NCBI RefSeq assembly: GCF_019173455.1
Contig: NZ_JADPQH010000001.1
Coordinates: 806,001-870,000 of the forward strand
Source: Nesterenkonia sp. Act20
GTDB taxonomy: Bacteria; Actinomycetota; Actinomycetes; Actinomycetales; Micrococcaceae
DNA length: 64,000 nucleotides
Reading direction: 5' to 3'
Part shown: positions 52,566-60,214 of the stretch, piece by piece
Layout of the letters: each line of letters begins with the position of its first letter
Position numbering within the stretch: the first letter of the stretch is position 1
Translations under genes and position numbers: made by a program
Notes under the pieces: generated by a model
Databases searched by the model: none
Seen by the model: the letters and a program-made list of their open reading frames with translations, nothing else
What the model was told of the DNA's origin: nothing

Positions 52566-53024
52566 ATGACCATCCAAGACCCCTCCGCCGCGCAGACCGC
52601 AGGCACCGCCGGTGACCCGGCTGGCGTCACCACAGGCACTGTCGCAGGCGTCGCGACCGGCGCCGAAAGCACACAAGGCCCGGCCAGCCAGCAGATCACC
52701 GTCCGGTTCTTCGCCGCCGCAGCCGAGGCCGCTGGTGCCGAACAGCTGCAGCTCCCGCTGCCCTCACCGCTCCCCTCCGAAGGTCTCGTCCTCGCCGACC
52801 TGATCGCAGATCTGCCACAGCTGGTGCGGGCGCAGACTTCCGGACGCACCGCGACCGACGACGTCGCCACCGCCTCGGACTCGGCCCCCTCCGCGGCGCC
52901 CAGCTTGGACCGGGTGTGTGCGCGCAGCTCGTTCCTGGTCAACGGGGTGCGTGCCCGGGCCGAGAGCACCGTCCTGAAGCCGGGCGACCAGCTGGACGTG
53001 TTGCCACCCTTCGCCGGAGGCTGA
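52566..53024 (+). CDS. moaD: MoaD-like sulfur carrier with N-terminal extension and insert
   Basis: A ubiquitin-fold sulfur carrier for molybdopterin synthase. ITVRFFAAAAEAAG opens the fold near residue 43 and the essential C-terminal PPFAGG ends it. At 152 residues it is nearly twice the usual ~80: about 42 Thr/Ala/Gly-rich residues precede the fold, and an insert of ~30 Ser/Ala/Asp-rich residues follows LVRAQT. ATG 52566 lies 5 nt after the moaA stop. Its partner MoaE is encoded 3.7 kb away on the other strand. Confidence 0.85.
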   Translation: MTIQDPSAAQTAGTAGDPAGVTTGTVAGVATGAESTQGPASQQITVRFFAAAAEAAGAEQLQLPLPSPLPSEGLVLADLIADLPQLVRAQTSGRTATDDVATASDSAPSAAPSLDRVCARSSFLVNGVRARAESTVLKPGDQLDVLPPFAGG

Positions 53025-53073
53025 GCAGATCCTCAAGGGGGATCAACTCCTGACACGCGACGCAGCGGCGGAG

Positions 53074-53106
53074 TAGATTCCGGGCATGATCTGGACAGCT
53101 CGGTGA
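53074..53106 (+). promoter_or_regulatory. -10 box and possible six-residue leaderless leader ORF
   Basis: TAGATT (53074-53079) is followed by 6 nt and an ATG that opens MIWTAR and a stop (53086-53106). The layout equals the leaderless starts elsewhere in the window. It may be a leader peptide of the NTF2-like gene, or the ATG may be chance and TAGATT simply its promoter. Confidence 0.35.
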
Positions 53107-53160
53107 CTTGGACAGCACGGTGAGTCGGAACAGGTGGCGACCTCGACATCACGGTGAGCC
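53093..53160 (+). repeat. Four tandem 17-bp units before the NTF2-like gene
   Basis: Units begin at 53093, 53110, 53127 and 53144. Units 1, 2 and 4 share GACAnCnCGGTGA; unit 3 is degenerate. They fill the space between the putative -10 and the ribosome binding site. Confidence 0.7.
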
Positions 53161-53170
53161 GGAGCCAGCG

Positions 53171-53536
53171 ATGTCCCGCACCCCGCTGGAGACGGCCCTG
53201 GCGCAGTTCGCGGCCTATCGCGTCGGGGACATCCACGCGGCCCGCGTGCTGCTCGACGAGGACATGACCTTCACCTCCCCGCAGGATGACCACCTGGACA
53301 AGCTCACGTTCCTGGAGGTCTGCTTCCCCACGGCGGAGCAGTTCCTGCGTCAGGAGATCACTCTGGCGGTGGAGGTCTCCCCCGACACGGTGATGCTGCG
53401 CTACACGGCGCAGCGGGCGGGGCAGCCGCCGTTCAGCAATGTAGAGCTGCTGACCGTGGTCGAGGGGCACATCACCGAGATCCGGGTGTATTTCGGCGGG
53501 GTCGAGACCTCGCCTCCCTCCTCGACTAGCGATTGA
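53171..53536 (+). CDS. NTF2/SnoaL-like small protein
   Basis: A 121-residue protein with the NTF2-like pattern: an N-terminal helix LETALAQFAAYRVGDIHAARVLL, then DEDMTFTSPQDDHLDKLTF, LEVCFP, and strands VMLRYTAQR and ITEIRVYFGG. The fold serves as a small-molecule binding or enzyme cavity; function unknown. ATG 53171 has GGAG 6 nt upstream. A TTG at 53108 in frame is rejected because it lies in the tandem repeats. The end overlaps the convergent lipoprotein gene by 11 nt. Confidence 0.75.
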   Translation: MSRTPLETALAQFAAYRVGDIHAARVLLDEDMTFTSPQDDHLDKLTFLEVCFPTAEQFLRQEITLAVEVSPDTVMLRYTAQRAGQPPFSNVELLTVVEGHITEIRVYFGGVETSPPSSTSD

Positions 53537-54038
53537 GCTCCACCTCGGTCAGGGGGAGCACCTCACGGTCTGCCAGCGGGCCATCCAGCTCAACCGTCAC
53601 GGAGACGTACCGCGCCTCCTGGGTGCAGGCTGAGTCGGTCGCATCGAGCAGCGTTCCGGAGATCGTCGCGACGCGGACTTCCTGATCATTCTCAGCGAGA
53701 ACCGAGCGCACGCCGTAACAGGCAGGATTGCCGGTGTAGAACGCGAGCTGCAGCTCGGTCTCGGAGACCACGGTGTAGTCCTGCCAGGCGGAGAGGTGTT
53801 CGGCCACCATCTCCTCGGTCTCTTGGATCGGGTCAGGCATCAGATCCGGGGAGACTGCCGCGCCGTCGCTGGGACCCGGCGCCGCGGCGCCGTCGTCGGG
53901 GTGCACGGCAGCCGGCGGGCTGGTGGGCTCATCACCATCACCCGAACCTGCGCCGATCTCGCCGGGGTTCTCCGCGCAGGAGGACAGCGTGATCGCCGCG
54001 GCGGCGAGAGCCAACAGCGTCCTGCGCGCGCCGCGCAT
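53526..54038 (-). CDS. Secreted lipoprotein, function unknown
   Basis: A 170-residue protein with a lipobox ITLSSCAE (Cys ~21) and a Pro/Gly/Asp-rich linker to ~70. A globular domain follows: ETELQLAFYTGNPACYGVRSVLAENDQEVRVATISGTL, with a Cys in each half (ACYG and SACT) that could form a disulfide. No family recognised. It follows the M16 protease gene by 6 nt and is likely cotranscribed. Confidence 0.7.
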   Translation of the reverse strand: MRGARRTLLALAAAAITLSSCAENPGEIGAGSGDGDEPTSPPAAVHPDDGAAAPGPSDGAAVSPDLMPDPIQETEEMVAEHLSAWQDYTVVSETELQLAFYTGNPACYGVRSVLAENDQEVRVATISGTLLDATDSACTQEARYVSVTVELDGPLADREVLPLTEVELNR

Positions 54039-54044
54039 CGCGGC

Positions 54045-55346
54045 CTAGCTGGGTCCGACCACGGTGACAGCTCGCGGGGAGCTGGCCAGCCGGGCGGCGA
54101 CCTTGCGCAGGTCCTCGGCGGTGATGGCGTCGATAGTCTCCAGCGTGTCGGAGATGTCCACGAACTCTCCACGCACCAGCTCCGCGCGGCCGAGCCTGGA
54201 CATGCGCGAGGAGGTCTCCTCCATGCCCAGCACAGTGCCTCCGCGCAGCTGGCCCTTGGCTCGGGCGAGCTCCTCGGCGCTCACGTGGTCGGTGGCGATG
54301 CGCTCGAGTTCGGCGGCCATGACCTCGGTGACCTTCTCCACCTTGCTGGGAAGACACCCTGCGTAGAGGCCGAAGTAGCCGGCGTCGGTCATCGCCGAGG
54401 AGAAGGAGTAGGTGGAATAGGCCAGGCCGCGGCGTTCGCGGACCTCCTGGAACAGCCGGGAGGACATGCCGCCTCCCAGGACCGCGTGCATCACCGAGAG
54501 TGCGAAGCGGTCCTCGTCGGCGGCGGCCATGCCGCGTCCGCCGAGGATCACCTGCGACTGCTCCACGGGTTTGATGATGGTCTCGGTGCCGGCGCGGACT
54601 GGAATCTCGGTCTCCTGGCCGACCCGGCGCTCAGCCGGTGAACCTGCGACGCTCATGTCCCAGGCGGACTTGTCCAGAGCCTCAGCGATCAGCGAGACCA
54701 CGTGGTCATGGTCGAGTCCGCCGGCGGCGGTGATGACCAGCTCATCGGGGCGGTACCAGCGCTGGTAGTGGTCGAAGACGTCGTCGCGGCTGGCGGCGTT
54801 GATCTCCTCGGGCGTGCCGCCGATGGGTCGACCCAGCGGGTGACCGTCCATGACCTGCTCGCCGAAGCGTTCGTGGACCACATCCTCGGGATCATCCTCG
54901 GCCATGGCGAGCTCTTCGAGGATGACCCCGCGCTCGATCTCCATCTCGGCCGGATCCAGCAGCGCGGAGGTGACGATGTCGGTGAGCACCTCGACTGCCA
55001 TGGGCAGGTCGGTGTCGAGCACCCGGGCGTAGTAACAGGTGTGCTCTTTGCCGGTGGCGGCGTTGGACTCGCCGCCCACGCTGTCGAAGGCCGAGGCGAT
55101 GTCCAGGGCGGAGCGGGTCTTGGTGCCCTTGAAGAGCAGGTGCTCCAGGAAGTGGGTGGAGCCGTGCTGGTGGGCGGCCTCGTCGCGGGAGCCCACGCCG
55201 ATCCAGAACCCAAGGGTGACCGAGCGCTGGCCCGGCATCTCTTCGGTGAGCACGCGCACCCCGGAGGGCAGCACGGAGCGGCGGACGGTGGAGCCGGCGT
55301 CGTTGTTCAGGACGCCTTCGGTGTGGGGATCAATGGTGACGCGCAT
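54045..55346 (-). CDS. M16-family zinc protease (processing peptidase-like)
   Basis: A 433-residue protein with the inverted zinc motif HFLEH near residue 66 and its distal Glu in IERGVILEELAMAEDDP ~75 residues later. RGLAYSTYSF is in the C-terminal half. This is the single-chain PqqL/YmxG-like form common in actinobacteria, often near pnp and rpsO; those genes are not seen here. ATG 55346 gives the standard length. A TAACCT 8 nt upstream may be its -10. Confidence 0.9.
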   Translation of the reverse strand: MRVTIDPHTEGVLNNDAGSTVRRSVLPSGVRVLTEEMPGQRSVTLGFWIGVGSRDEAAHQHGSTHFLEHLLFKGTKTRSALDIASAFDSVGGESNAATGKEHTCYYARVLDTDLPMAVEVLTDIVTSALLDPAEMEIERGVILEELAMAEDDPEDVVHERFGEQVMDGHPLGRPIGGTPEEINAASRDDVFDHYQRWYRPDELVITAAGGLDHDHVVSLIAEALDKSAWDMSVAGSPAERRVGQETEIPVRAGTETIIKPVEQSQVILGGRGMAAADEDRFALSVMHAVLGGGMSSRLFQEVRERRGLAYSTYSFSSAMTDAGYFGLYAGCLPSKVEKVTEVMAAELERIATDHVSAEELARAKGQLRGGTVLGMEETSSRMSRLGRAELVRGEFVDISDTLETIDAITAEDLRKVAARLASSPRAVTVVGPS

Positions 55347-55366
55347 AGGCCCCCAGGTTACCCGGG

Positions 55367-55458
55367 CAGTTGAGTAACCCGGCATCAGCGTTAGGACCGG
55401 AAAGCCCAACCACCCGGGAGGATCGGGAGGAAAACGACGACGACGGCGCCCGTTCGCC
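55367..55458. repeat. Dispersed repeat family 2, copy 1
   Basis: Begins CAGTTGAGTAACCCGG and ends GACGACGACGGCGCCCG-T-TCGCCT. It aligns along its whole length with 58163-58255. It lies between the M16 protease start and the Lrp gene end. Confidence 0.65.
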
Positions 55459-55478
55459 TCCCAGCAGCGGGCCGAGCA

Positions 55479-55919
55479 TCAGCGCACCACGGAGCTCAGC
55501 AGCAAGCTGGTCTCGCTGTTCACCACGCCCTTGATGCCACGGACCCGGCGCAGCACCTCATCGAAGTCGCGCAGGTTTTCACAGGAGATCTCCGCGACCA
55601 GGTCCCAGCCGCCATTCGTGGTGTGCAGGGCCATGATCTCCGGGAAGCCGCGAAGTTCCGCAATGACATGGTCGGTGGTGCGGCCCACCACCTCGATGAA
55701 GGAGATCGCGCGGACCTCCCCGGTCTCATTGTGATCATGGACCCGCACGCTGAACCCGACGATGACCCCTGCCGCCTTGAGCTTCTCGATCCGGCTGGTC
55801 ACCGTGGCGCGCGCGACCCCGAGCTGTTCGGCCAGCGCCGCGACCGGGGCACGGCCGTCCTTGCGCAGCGCGGAGATCATACGGCGGTCAAGGTCGGTGA
55901 GGCGAGGCATGAACAACAT
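55479..55919 (-). CDS. Lrp/AsnC-family regulator
   Basis: A 146-residue regulator. N-terminal HTH LTDLDRRMISALRKDGRAPVAALAEQLGVARATVTSRIEKL (~6-50), then the RAM ligand domain with FIEVVGRTTDHVIAEL and ALHTTNGGWDLVAEI. It diverges from ocd-ctlX, whose promoter region contains a palindrome, so it probably controls citrulline/ornithine use in response to an amino acid. ATG 55919 or ATG 55910 could be the start; neither has a good ribosome site. Confidence 0.88.
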   Translation of the reverse strand: MLFMPRLTDLDRRMISALRKDGRAPVAALAEQLGVARATVTSRIEKLKAAGVIVGFSVRVHDHNETGEVRAISFIEVVGRTTDHVIAELRGFPEIMALHTTNGGWDLVAEISCENLRDFDEVLRRVRGIKGVVNSETSLLLSSVVR

Positions 55920-55977
55920 GCTAACCGGAACCCGACAAACTGACACGTGAGTGGTCGAAACTTCAACAGAACTTCTC

Positions 55978-56006
55978 TTACATGTGCACATCGAGATTTC
56001 TAGGCT
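55978..56006 (+). promoter_or_regulatory. ocd promoter with overlapping palindrome
   Basis: -35 TTACAT (55978-55983), 17-nt spacer, -10 TAGGCT (56001-56006). The perfect palindrome ATGTGCACAT (55982-55991) overlaps the -35 end, a fitting place for Lrp-type control. A GAGGAG ribosome site precedes ATG 56073. Confidence 0.5.
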
Positions 56007-56072
56007 GAAGGGCATCAACCTGGCACGAGTCACGCGCCACTACCCGCACCACCAGCAGCAGAGGAGTTCGTC

Positions 56073-57101
56073 ATGACGCAGTTCGTCGACGTGAAGAACA
56101 TGGCCCGATGGATCCAGCGCGAGGGCGTGGAGCCCCTAATGACCGAGATGATCGGCTACCTCGAAGATGATTTCCGCCGCTGGGAGAGCTTCGACAAGAT
56201 CCCGCGCATCGCCAGCCACACCCCCTTCGGCGTGATCGAGCTGATGCCCACCTCTGATCTGGAGACCTACGCCTTCAAGTACGTCAACGGGCACCCGCTG
56301 AACCCCTCCCGCGGATTCCAGACCGTCACCGCCTTCGGCATGCTCGCCGATGTCGACAACGGCTACCCCACGTTCATCGCGGAGATGACACTGCTCACCG
56401 CGCTGCGCACTGCGGCCACCTCGGCGATGACCGCCAAGGCCCTGGCGCGGAAAGACTCCACCCGGATGGCCCTGATCGGCGCCGGTTCGCAGGCCGAGTT
56501 CCAGGCTCTGGCCTTCCGCTCCGCGCTGGGAATCGAAGACCTGCAGGTCTTCGACGTGGATCCCGCGGCAGTGGAGAAGCTGCGTCGAAACCTGGAGCCG
56601 CTGGGCTTCCGCGTGCTTGCGGCGCGCTCCACCGATGAGGCGGTGGCCGGGGCGGACATCATCACCACCTGCACCGCCGACAAAGCGCAGAACACCATCC
56701 TGAGCTCCGCGCAGGTCTCCCCCGGCGTGCACCTCAACGCCGTGGGCGGGGACTGCCCCGGCAAGACCGAGCTGGACGCGGAGATCCTGCGCCGCGGCCG
56801 GGTCTTTGTGGAGTACCCCGAGCAGACTCGGATCGAGGGCGAGATCCAGCAGATGGAGGCCGACTTCCCCGTGGTCGAGTTCTGGAAGGTGCTCACCGGC
56901 GAAGAGGCTGGACGGCAGTCGGAGGAGCAGATCACCATCTTCGACTCGGTGGGCTTCGCCATCGCCGATCTCTCCGCGCTGCGCTTCGTCCGCGACGCCA
57001 CCGCCGGAACCGACCTGCAGACCACGCTGGACCTCGTGGCCGACCCCGAAGACCCGAAGGATCTGTTCTCGCTGGTCAGTTCGATGAAGCCGGTGGGGTG
57101 A
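56073..57101 (+). CDS. ocd: Ornithine cyclodeaminase
   Basis: A 342-residue NAD-dependent enzyme of the OCD/mu-crystallin family that turns ornithine into proline and ammonia. KYVNGHPLNPSRGFQT near residue 68 and LLTALRTAATSAMTAKAL near 108 form the active site; MALIGAGSQAEFQALAF near 131 is the nucleotide site; VGGDCPGKTELD near 228 holds the catalytic Asp region. ctlX follows 4 nt later, so ornithine is likely supplied by citrulline hydrolysis. Confidence 0.9.
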   Translation: MTQFVDVKNMARWIQREGVEPLMTEMIGYLEDDFRRWESFDKIPRIASHTPFGVIELMPTSDLETYAFKYVNGHPLNPSRGFQTVTAFGMLADVDNGYPTFIAEMTLLTALRTAATSAMTAKALARKDSTRMALIGAGSQAEFQALAFRSALGIEDLQVFDVDPAAVEKLRRNLEPLGFRVLAARSTDEAVAGADIITTCTADKAQNTILSSAQVSPGVHLNAVGGDCPGKTELDAEILRRGRVFVEYPEQTRIEGEIQQMEADFPVVEFWKVLTGEEAGRQSEEQITIFDSVGFAIADLSALRFVRDATAGTDLQTTLDLVADPEDPKDLFSLVSSMKPVG

Positions 57102-57105
57102 CCCT

Positions 57106-58152
57106 GTGACAGAGGTTGTTCAGTCCCCGGTCGCGCGCTTCACTCTGCGCGACGACGGCGCGGCAAAGGTCACCGCGACTGATCGCGAGCCCGAACAGTC
57201 ACCGTCTCGGGTGGTGCTCGTGCGGCCGCATCAGTTCACGCCGAATCCCGAGACCGCGGCAGACAACAGGTTCCAGCAGCGCATGCTCGAGGCATTGCTT
57301 CCCTCCGCGGTGCAGGGAGCCGTTCAGCGGGCGGCCCTGGAATCGGCTCGTCGGGTCGCCGGGGCGGCTTACGCTGAGGTCACCGAACTGGGGCGACGGT
57401 TGGAAGCACTGGGCATTGGCGTGGATCTCTTCGATGATCACTCGGCCGAGACGCCTGACAGCGTGTTCCCGAACAACTGGTTCAGCACCCATCCCGACGG
57501 CACCGTGACGCTCTACCCGATGTATGCGCAGAACCGTCGGGGCGAGCGTCGGGCGGACATCCTCGCGCACCTTCAGGAGACCTACCGGGTGCGCCGGGTG
57601 GTGGATTATTCCTCCGCCGAGCGTTTCGGTGAGTACCTCGAGGGCACCGGTTCCATGGTGCTGGATCACCGCGAGCGCCTGGCCTATGCGTGTCGCTCCC
57701 GGCGACTCTCACCCGGCCTGTTCAGCGAATTCTGCCGCGACTTCGGCTACTCACCGGTGCTCTTCGACGCCACCGACGGGACGGGGGCGCCGGTTTACCA
57801 CACCAATGTGATGATGTCGGTGGGCACCGAGTTGGCGCTGATCAGCAGTGAATTGATCCGTGACCACTCCCAGCGCGAGCACGTGCTCGGCGTCCTGCGC
57901 GACTCCGGCCGGACCGTGGTGGATCTGGGGGTAGAACAGATCAACCGCTTCGCCGGGAACTGCCTGGAACTCAACGCGCACGGCCAGCGCTACCTGGTGC
58001 TCTCCACGACGGCCGAGCAATCCCTCACGGGCGAGCAGCGGGAGAGGATCTCCGAGTTCTGCACGCTGGTGCCAGTGGATGTCTCCACAGTGGAGGCCGC
58101 CGGAGGTTCGGTGCGCTGCATGATCGCCGGCAACCACCTCCCCTCACGCTGA
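57106..58152 (+). CDS. ctlX: Citrulline-hydrolase-type amidinotransferase (CtlX-like)
   Basis: A 348-residue guanidine-modifying superfamily protein. VLVRPHQFTPNPETAADNRF, DSVFPNNWFSTHPDGTV, YLEGTGSMVLDH with its Glu, YHTNVMMSVG with the catalytic His, and SVRCMIAGNHLP with the nucleophilic Cys form the known pattern. Members called CtlX hydrolyse citrulline to ornithine; related dimethylargininases are an alternative. Pairing with ocd favours the citrulline role. Starts at GTG 57106. Confidence 0.82.
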   Translation: MTEVVQSPVARFTLRDDGAAKVTATDREPEQSPSRVVLVRPHQFTPNPETAADNRFQQRMLEALLPSAVQGAVQRAALESARRVAGAAYAEVTELGRRLEALGIGVDLFDDHSAETPDSVFPNNWFSTHPDGTVTLYPMYAQNRRGERRADILAHLQETYRVRRVVDYSSAERFGEYLEGTGSMVLDHRERLAYACRSRRLSPGLFSEFCRDFGYSPVLFDATDGTGAPVYHTNVMMSVGTELALISSELIRDHSQREHVLGVLRDSGRTVVDLGVEQINRFAGNCLELNAHGQRYLVLSTTAEQSLTGEQRERISEFCTLVPVDVSTVEAAGGSVRCMIAGNHLPSR

Positions 58153-58162
58153 TCTTCCTGGC

Positions 58163-58255
58163 CAGTTGAGTAACCCGGTGGCAACGTAACGACCAGAGAA
58201 CTCAACTGACCGTGAGGATCGGTGGGCAGCGGACGACGACGGCGCCCGGTCGCCT
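58163..58255. repeat. Dispersed repeat family 2, copy 2
   Basis: Starts CAGTTGAGTAACCCGG and ends GACGACGACGGCGCCCG-G-TCGCCT, matching 55367-55458. CAGTTGAG (58163-58170) and CTCAACTG (58201-58208) form a perfect 8-bp inverted repeat. It lies between ctlX and the convergent PKD gene. Confidence 0.65.
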
Positions 58256-58284
58256 GCGCCGATGGCCCGGGCGCGAGGCACGGA

Positions 58285-59406
58285 TCAGTTGCCCAGCCAG
58301 TTGCCGTTGGCATCGTACTGATCCGCGAAGATCTTCGGCGGAGTGTCACCGGGTTCGAGGGTGACGGGCCCGTTACATCCCCAGCTGCTCGTGTCGCGGC
58401 AGGAGCCGGAGACGTTGCGTGCGGCGACCCGCCAGATGTCAGCCTCTCCTGGAGAAGCCTGCACGTCGACCGAGCCGGGGATCACGATCCACGGCCCTCC
58501 TCCGCCGACCCGGTATTCGCCCACGAAAGTTATAGTCAGCGCGACCGGGAAGCGTCCCGTGTCGGTGTAGACGTGACTCGTAGGAGTTTCCTGGTTTGTC
58601 TTGACGACGGTCTCGCCGCCCCAGTTGTCTGGCATGGGTTCGCCGGGGTCATAAGTGACACCGCTGGTCCCGTCTCCGTAGTTCCAATTGAAGGTCTGCG
58701 GGTGAACCCGGATCTCGACCGGAATGCCGAGAAGAGTCTCATTGAGCGTCTGCGTGTCCACATCGGCGAACATGTGCGTATGCCGGTCCTTATAGCCGAA
58801 GCCGAGTAGGTCTGGCTCGAACTGCACTGTGCCACCGGAGATGGGGAGCGTGGCGAACGCTTCCTCGACCGCGCCAGGCAGGAGGGCCATGACGTCGATG
58901 GTCTCCTCCTCATTCACGTCTTCGATCTCTACCGCGTCAACCACTGTTTGAGTCGGCAGGCAGGCAAAGCCCTCGTCTGCAGACTCGGGGTGATCAGTGA
59001 CGACAAACTCGTTCCCATCCATGAAACACGCGCGTTCGGTTCGCTCCCGACAGTCGACTCTTTCGACACCAGCGGTCCCGGCACACCAGACGGGTGGGCC
59101 TTCCAGATCCTCGCTCTCCTGGTCACTTAATCCGGAGCCAGCTCCGGGCATGTCAGACGTATCGGGTCGAGCAATGGGAGCTCGCTCTGAAGATGGAATT
59201 CTGTCGAGTCCTCGTTCGAGCGAGCCAGATCTACCCGAGGATCCGCAGGTTCCTCTCGCGGTTACTCCCTCTTCTGTCCACTCGGCAGAGTGGTCACAAG
59301 ATCGGCCAGCAGCGACCGAAGTGTCCACACCGATTAGCAGCGCCCCTGCAAGGATCCCCACCCCCACGAGCAATAGCACCAAAACTTTGGGCATCGCAAC
59401 GCGCAT
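58285..59406 (-). CDS. Exported PKD-domain protein
   Basis: A 373-residue protein. A signal or anchor segment (VLVLLLVGVGILAGALLIG) is followed by a Cys-containing region (~35-150). A PKD-like beta-sandwich covers ~235-320: FNWNYGDGTSG near 240 and SHVYTDTGRFPVALTITF near 270 are the hallmark. A C-terminal Cys pair (SCRDTSSWGC) may form a disulfide. It begins 2 nt after the DUF6318 gene ends, so the two are coupled. Probably a cell-surface or pilus-related protein; function unknown. Confidence 0.72.
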   Translation of the reverse strand: MRVAMPKVLVLLLVGVGILAGALLIGVDTSVAAGRSCDHSAEWTEEGVTARGTCGSSGRSGSLERGLDRIPSSERAPIARPDTSDMPGAGSGLSDQESEDLEGPPVWCAGTAGVERVDCRERTERACFMDGNEFVVTDHPESADEGFACLPTQTVVDAVEIEDVNEEETIDVMALLPGAVEEAFATLPISGGTVQFEPDLLGFGYKDRHTHMFADVDTQTLNETLLGIPVEIRVHPQTFNWNYGDGTSGVTYDPGEPMPDNWGGETVVKTNQETPTSHVYTDTGRFPVALTITFVGEYRVGGGGPWIVIPGSVDVQASPGEADIWRVAARNVSGSCRDTSSWGCNGPVTLEPGDTPPKIFADQYDANGNWLGN

Positions 59407-59408
59407 CT

Positions 59409-60152
59409 CTACTGCTCAGCTTCCCGAACGACAAGCTCCTGAAGCGTCCAGACGCCATCCTCATAGCCAACGGTCGCCTCAGCGTTTTCGTAGGTTCGCG
59501 GTGGTGTCACTCCCTGGGATTCTCCCGAGGCATCGAAAACCTCGAATTCGCCGTCCTCGATATGGAAGAGAATGGCAACCGTCTCACCACCCTCGAGCAC
59601 CGTTGATATCTCATCCTCGGCCGCAGTGCCATCGGCTCGATACCATCCCTCCTCATTGATGTAGAGATCGAGATACCGGTCAATGCGGCTTAGACAAACT
59701 TCACATTCGGAACCAGTGACTGATTCGACAGGCCCAGAATCGCCAGTCATCTGCAGATAGTTGATCGCCTCGAACCAATACCTCAGAGCCGCCAGCGCGC
59801 CCTCTTCGGTCTCTTCGTAGATCTCGTCTGGAACCTCAGGCTCGGGCCAGTTCTCTGCGGGTCCATCCGAAGACGCAGGGACCGGCGTCGGCGACGATTC
59901 AGGATCCTCGGCCGCGCCCCCTTCACCACTCGGCTCTTCTGGATCCGAAGATCCGTCCTCCGACCCGGTCTCCCCCGCACTCGGCTCACCATTCGCCGCA
60001 TCAGGTTCCGCCCCAGCATCTTCACCTCCGCAAGAAATCACACTCAACCCAAGAACCACCGCGAGGCCCACCGCACTGAGCCCACCCGCTGAAGTGTCCA
60101 TGAACCTGTTCCGTCCACCCTGAGACTGCCTCCGCAACCACCTGTGGGGCAA
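59409..60152 (-). CDS. DUF6318-like lipoprotein
   Basis: A 247-residue lipoprotein with lipobox LSVISCGG (Cys ~41) and a Glu/Ser/Pro-rich linker to ~105. The domain EEGALAALRYWFEAINYLQMTGDSGPVESVTGSECEVC...WYRADG resembles DUF6318, a secreted family of Micrococcales with a conserved Cys pair; the two Cys (SECEVC) are present. TTG 60152 is preferred because it supplies the Arg-rich signal n-region (HRWLRRQ); ATG 60101 would leave none. Pairs with the PKD protein. Confidence 0.65.
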   Translation of the reverse strand: MPHRWLRRQSQGGRNRFMDTSAGGLSAVGLAVVLGLSVISCGGEDAGAEPDAANGEPSAGETGSEDGSSDPEEPSGEGGAAEDPESSPTPVPASSDGPAENWPEPEVPDEIYEETEEGALAALRYWFEAINYLQMTGDSGPVESVTGSECEVCLSRIDRYLDLYINEEGWYRADGTAAEDEISTVLEGGETVAILFHIEDGEFEVFDASGESQGVTPPRTYENAEATVGYEDGVWTLQELVVREAEQ

Positions 60153-60166
60153 CAGACTAAACAGAA

Positions 60167-60195
60167 CCGCCCCGGCACAAAAGGGGCCGGGGCGG
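60167..60195 (-). terminator. Intrinsic terminator after poxB
   Basis: CCGCCCCGGC (60167-60176) pairs perfectly with GCCGGGGCGG (60186-60195) around a 9-nt loop. On the minus strand TTCTGTTT follows, giving a T-rich tail for poxB transcripts. Confidence 0.85.
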
Positions 60196-60214
60196 ACTGT
60201 GGAGAAGCGCAGTT

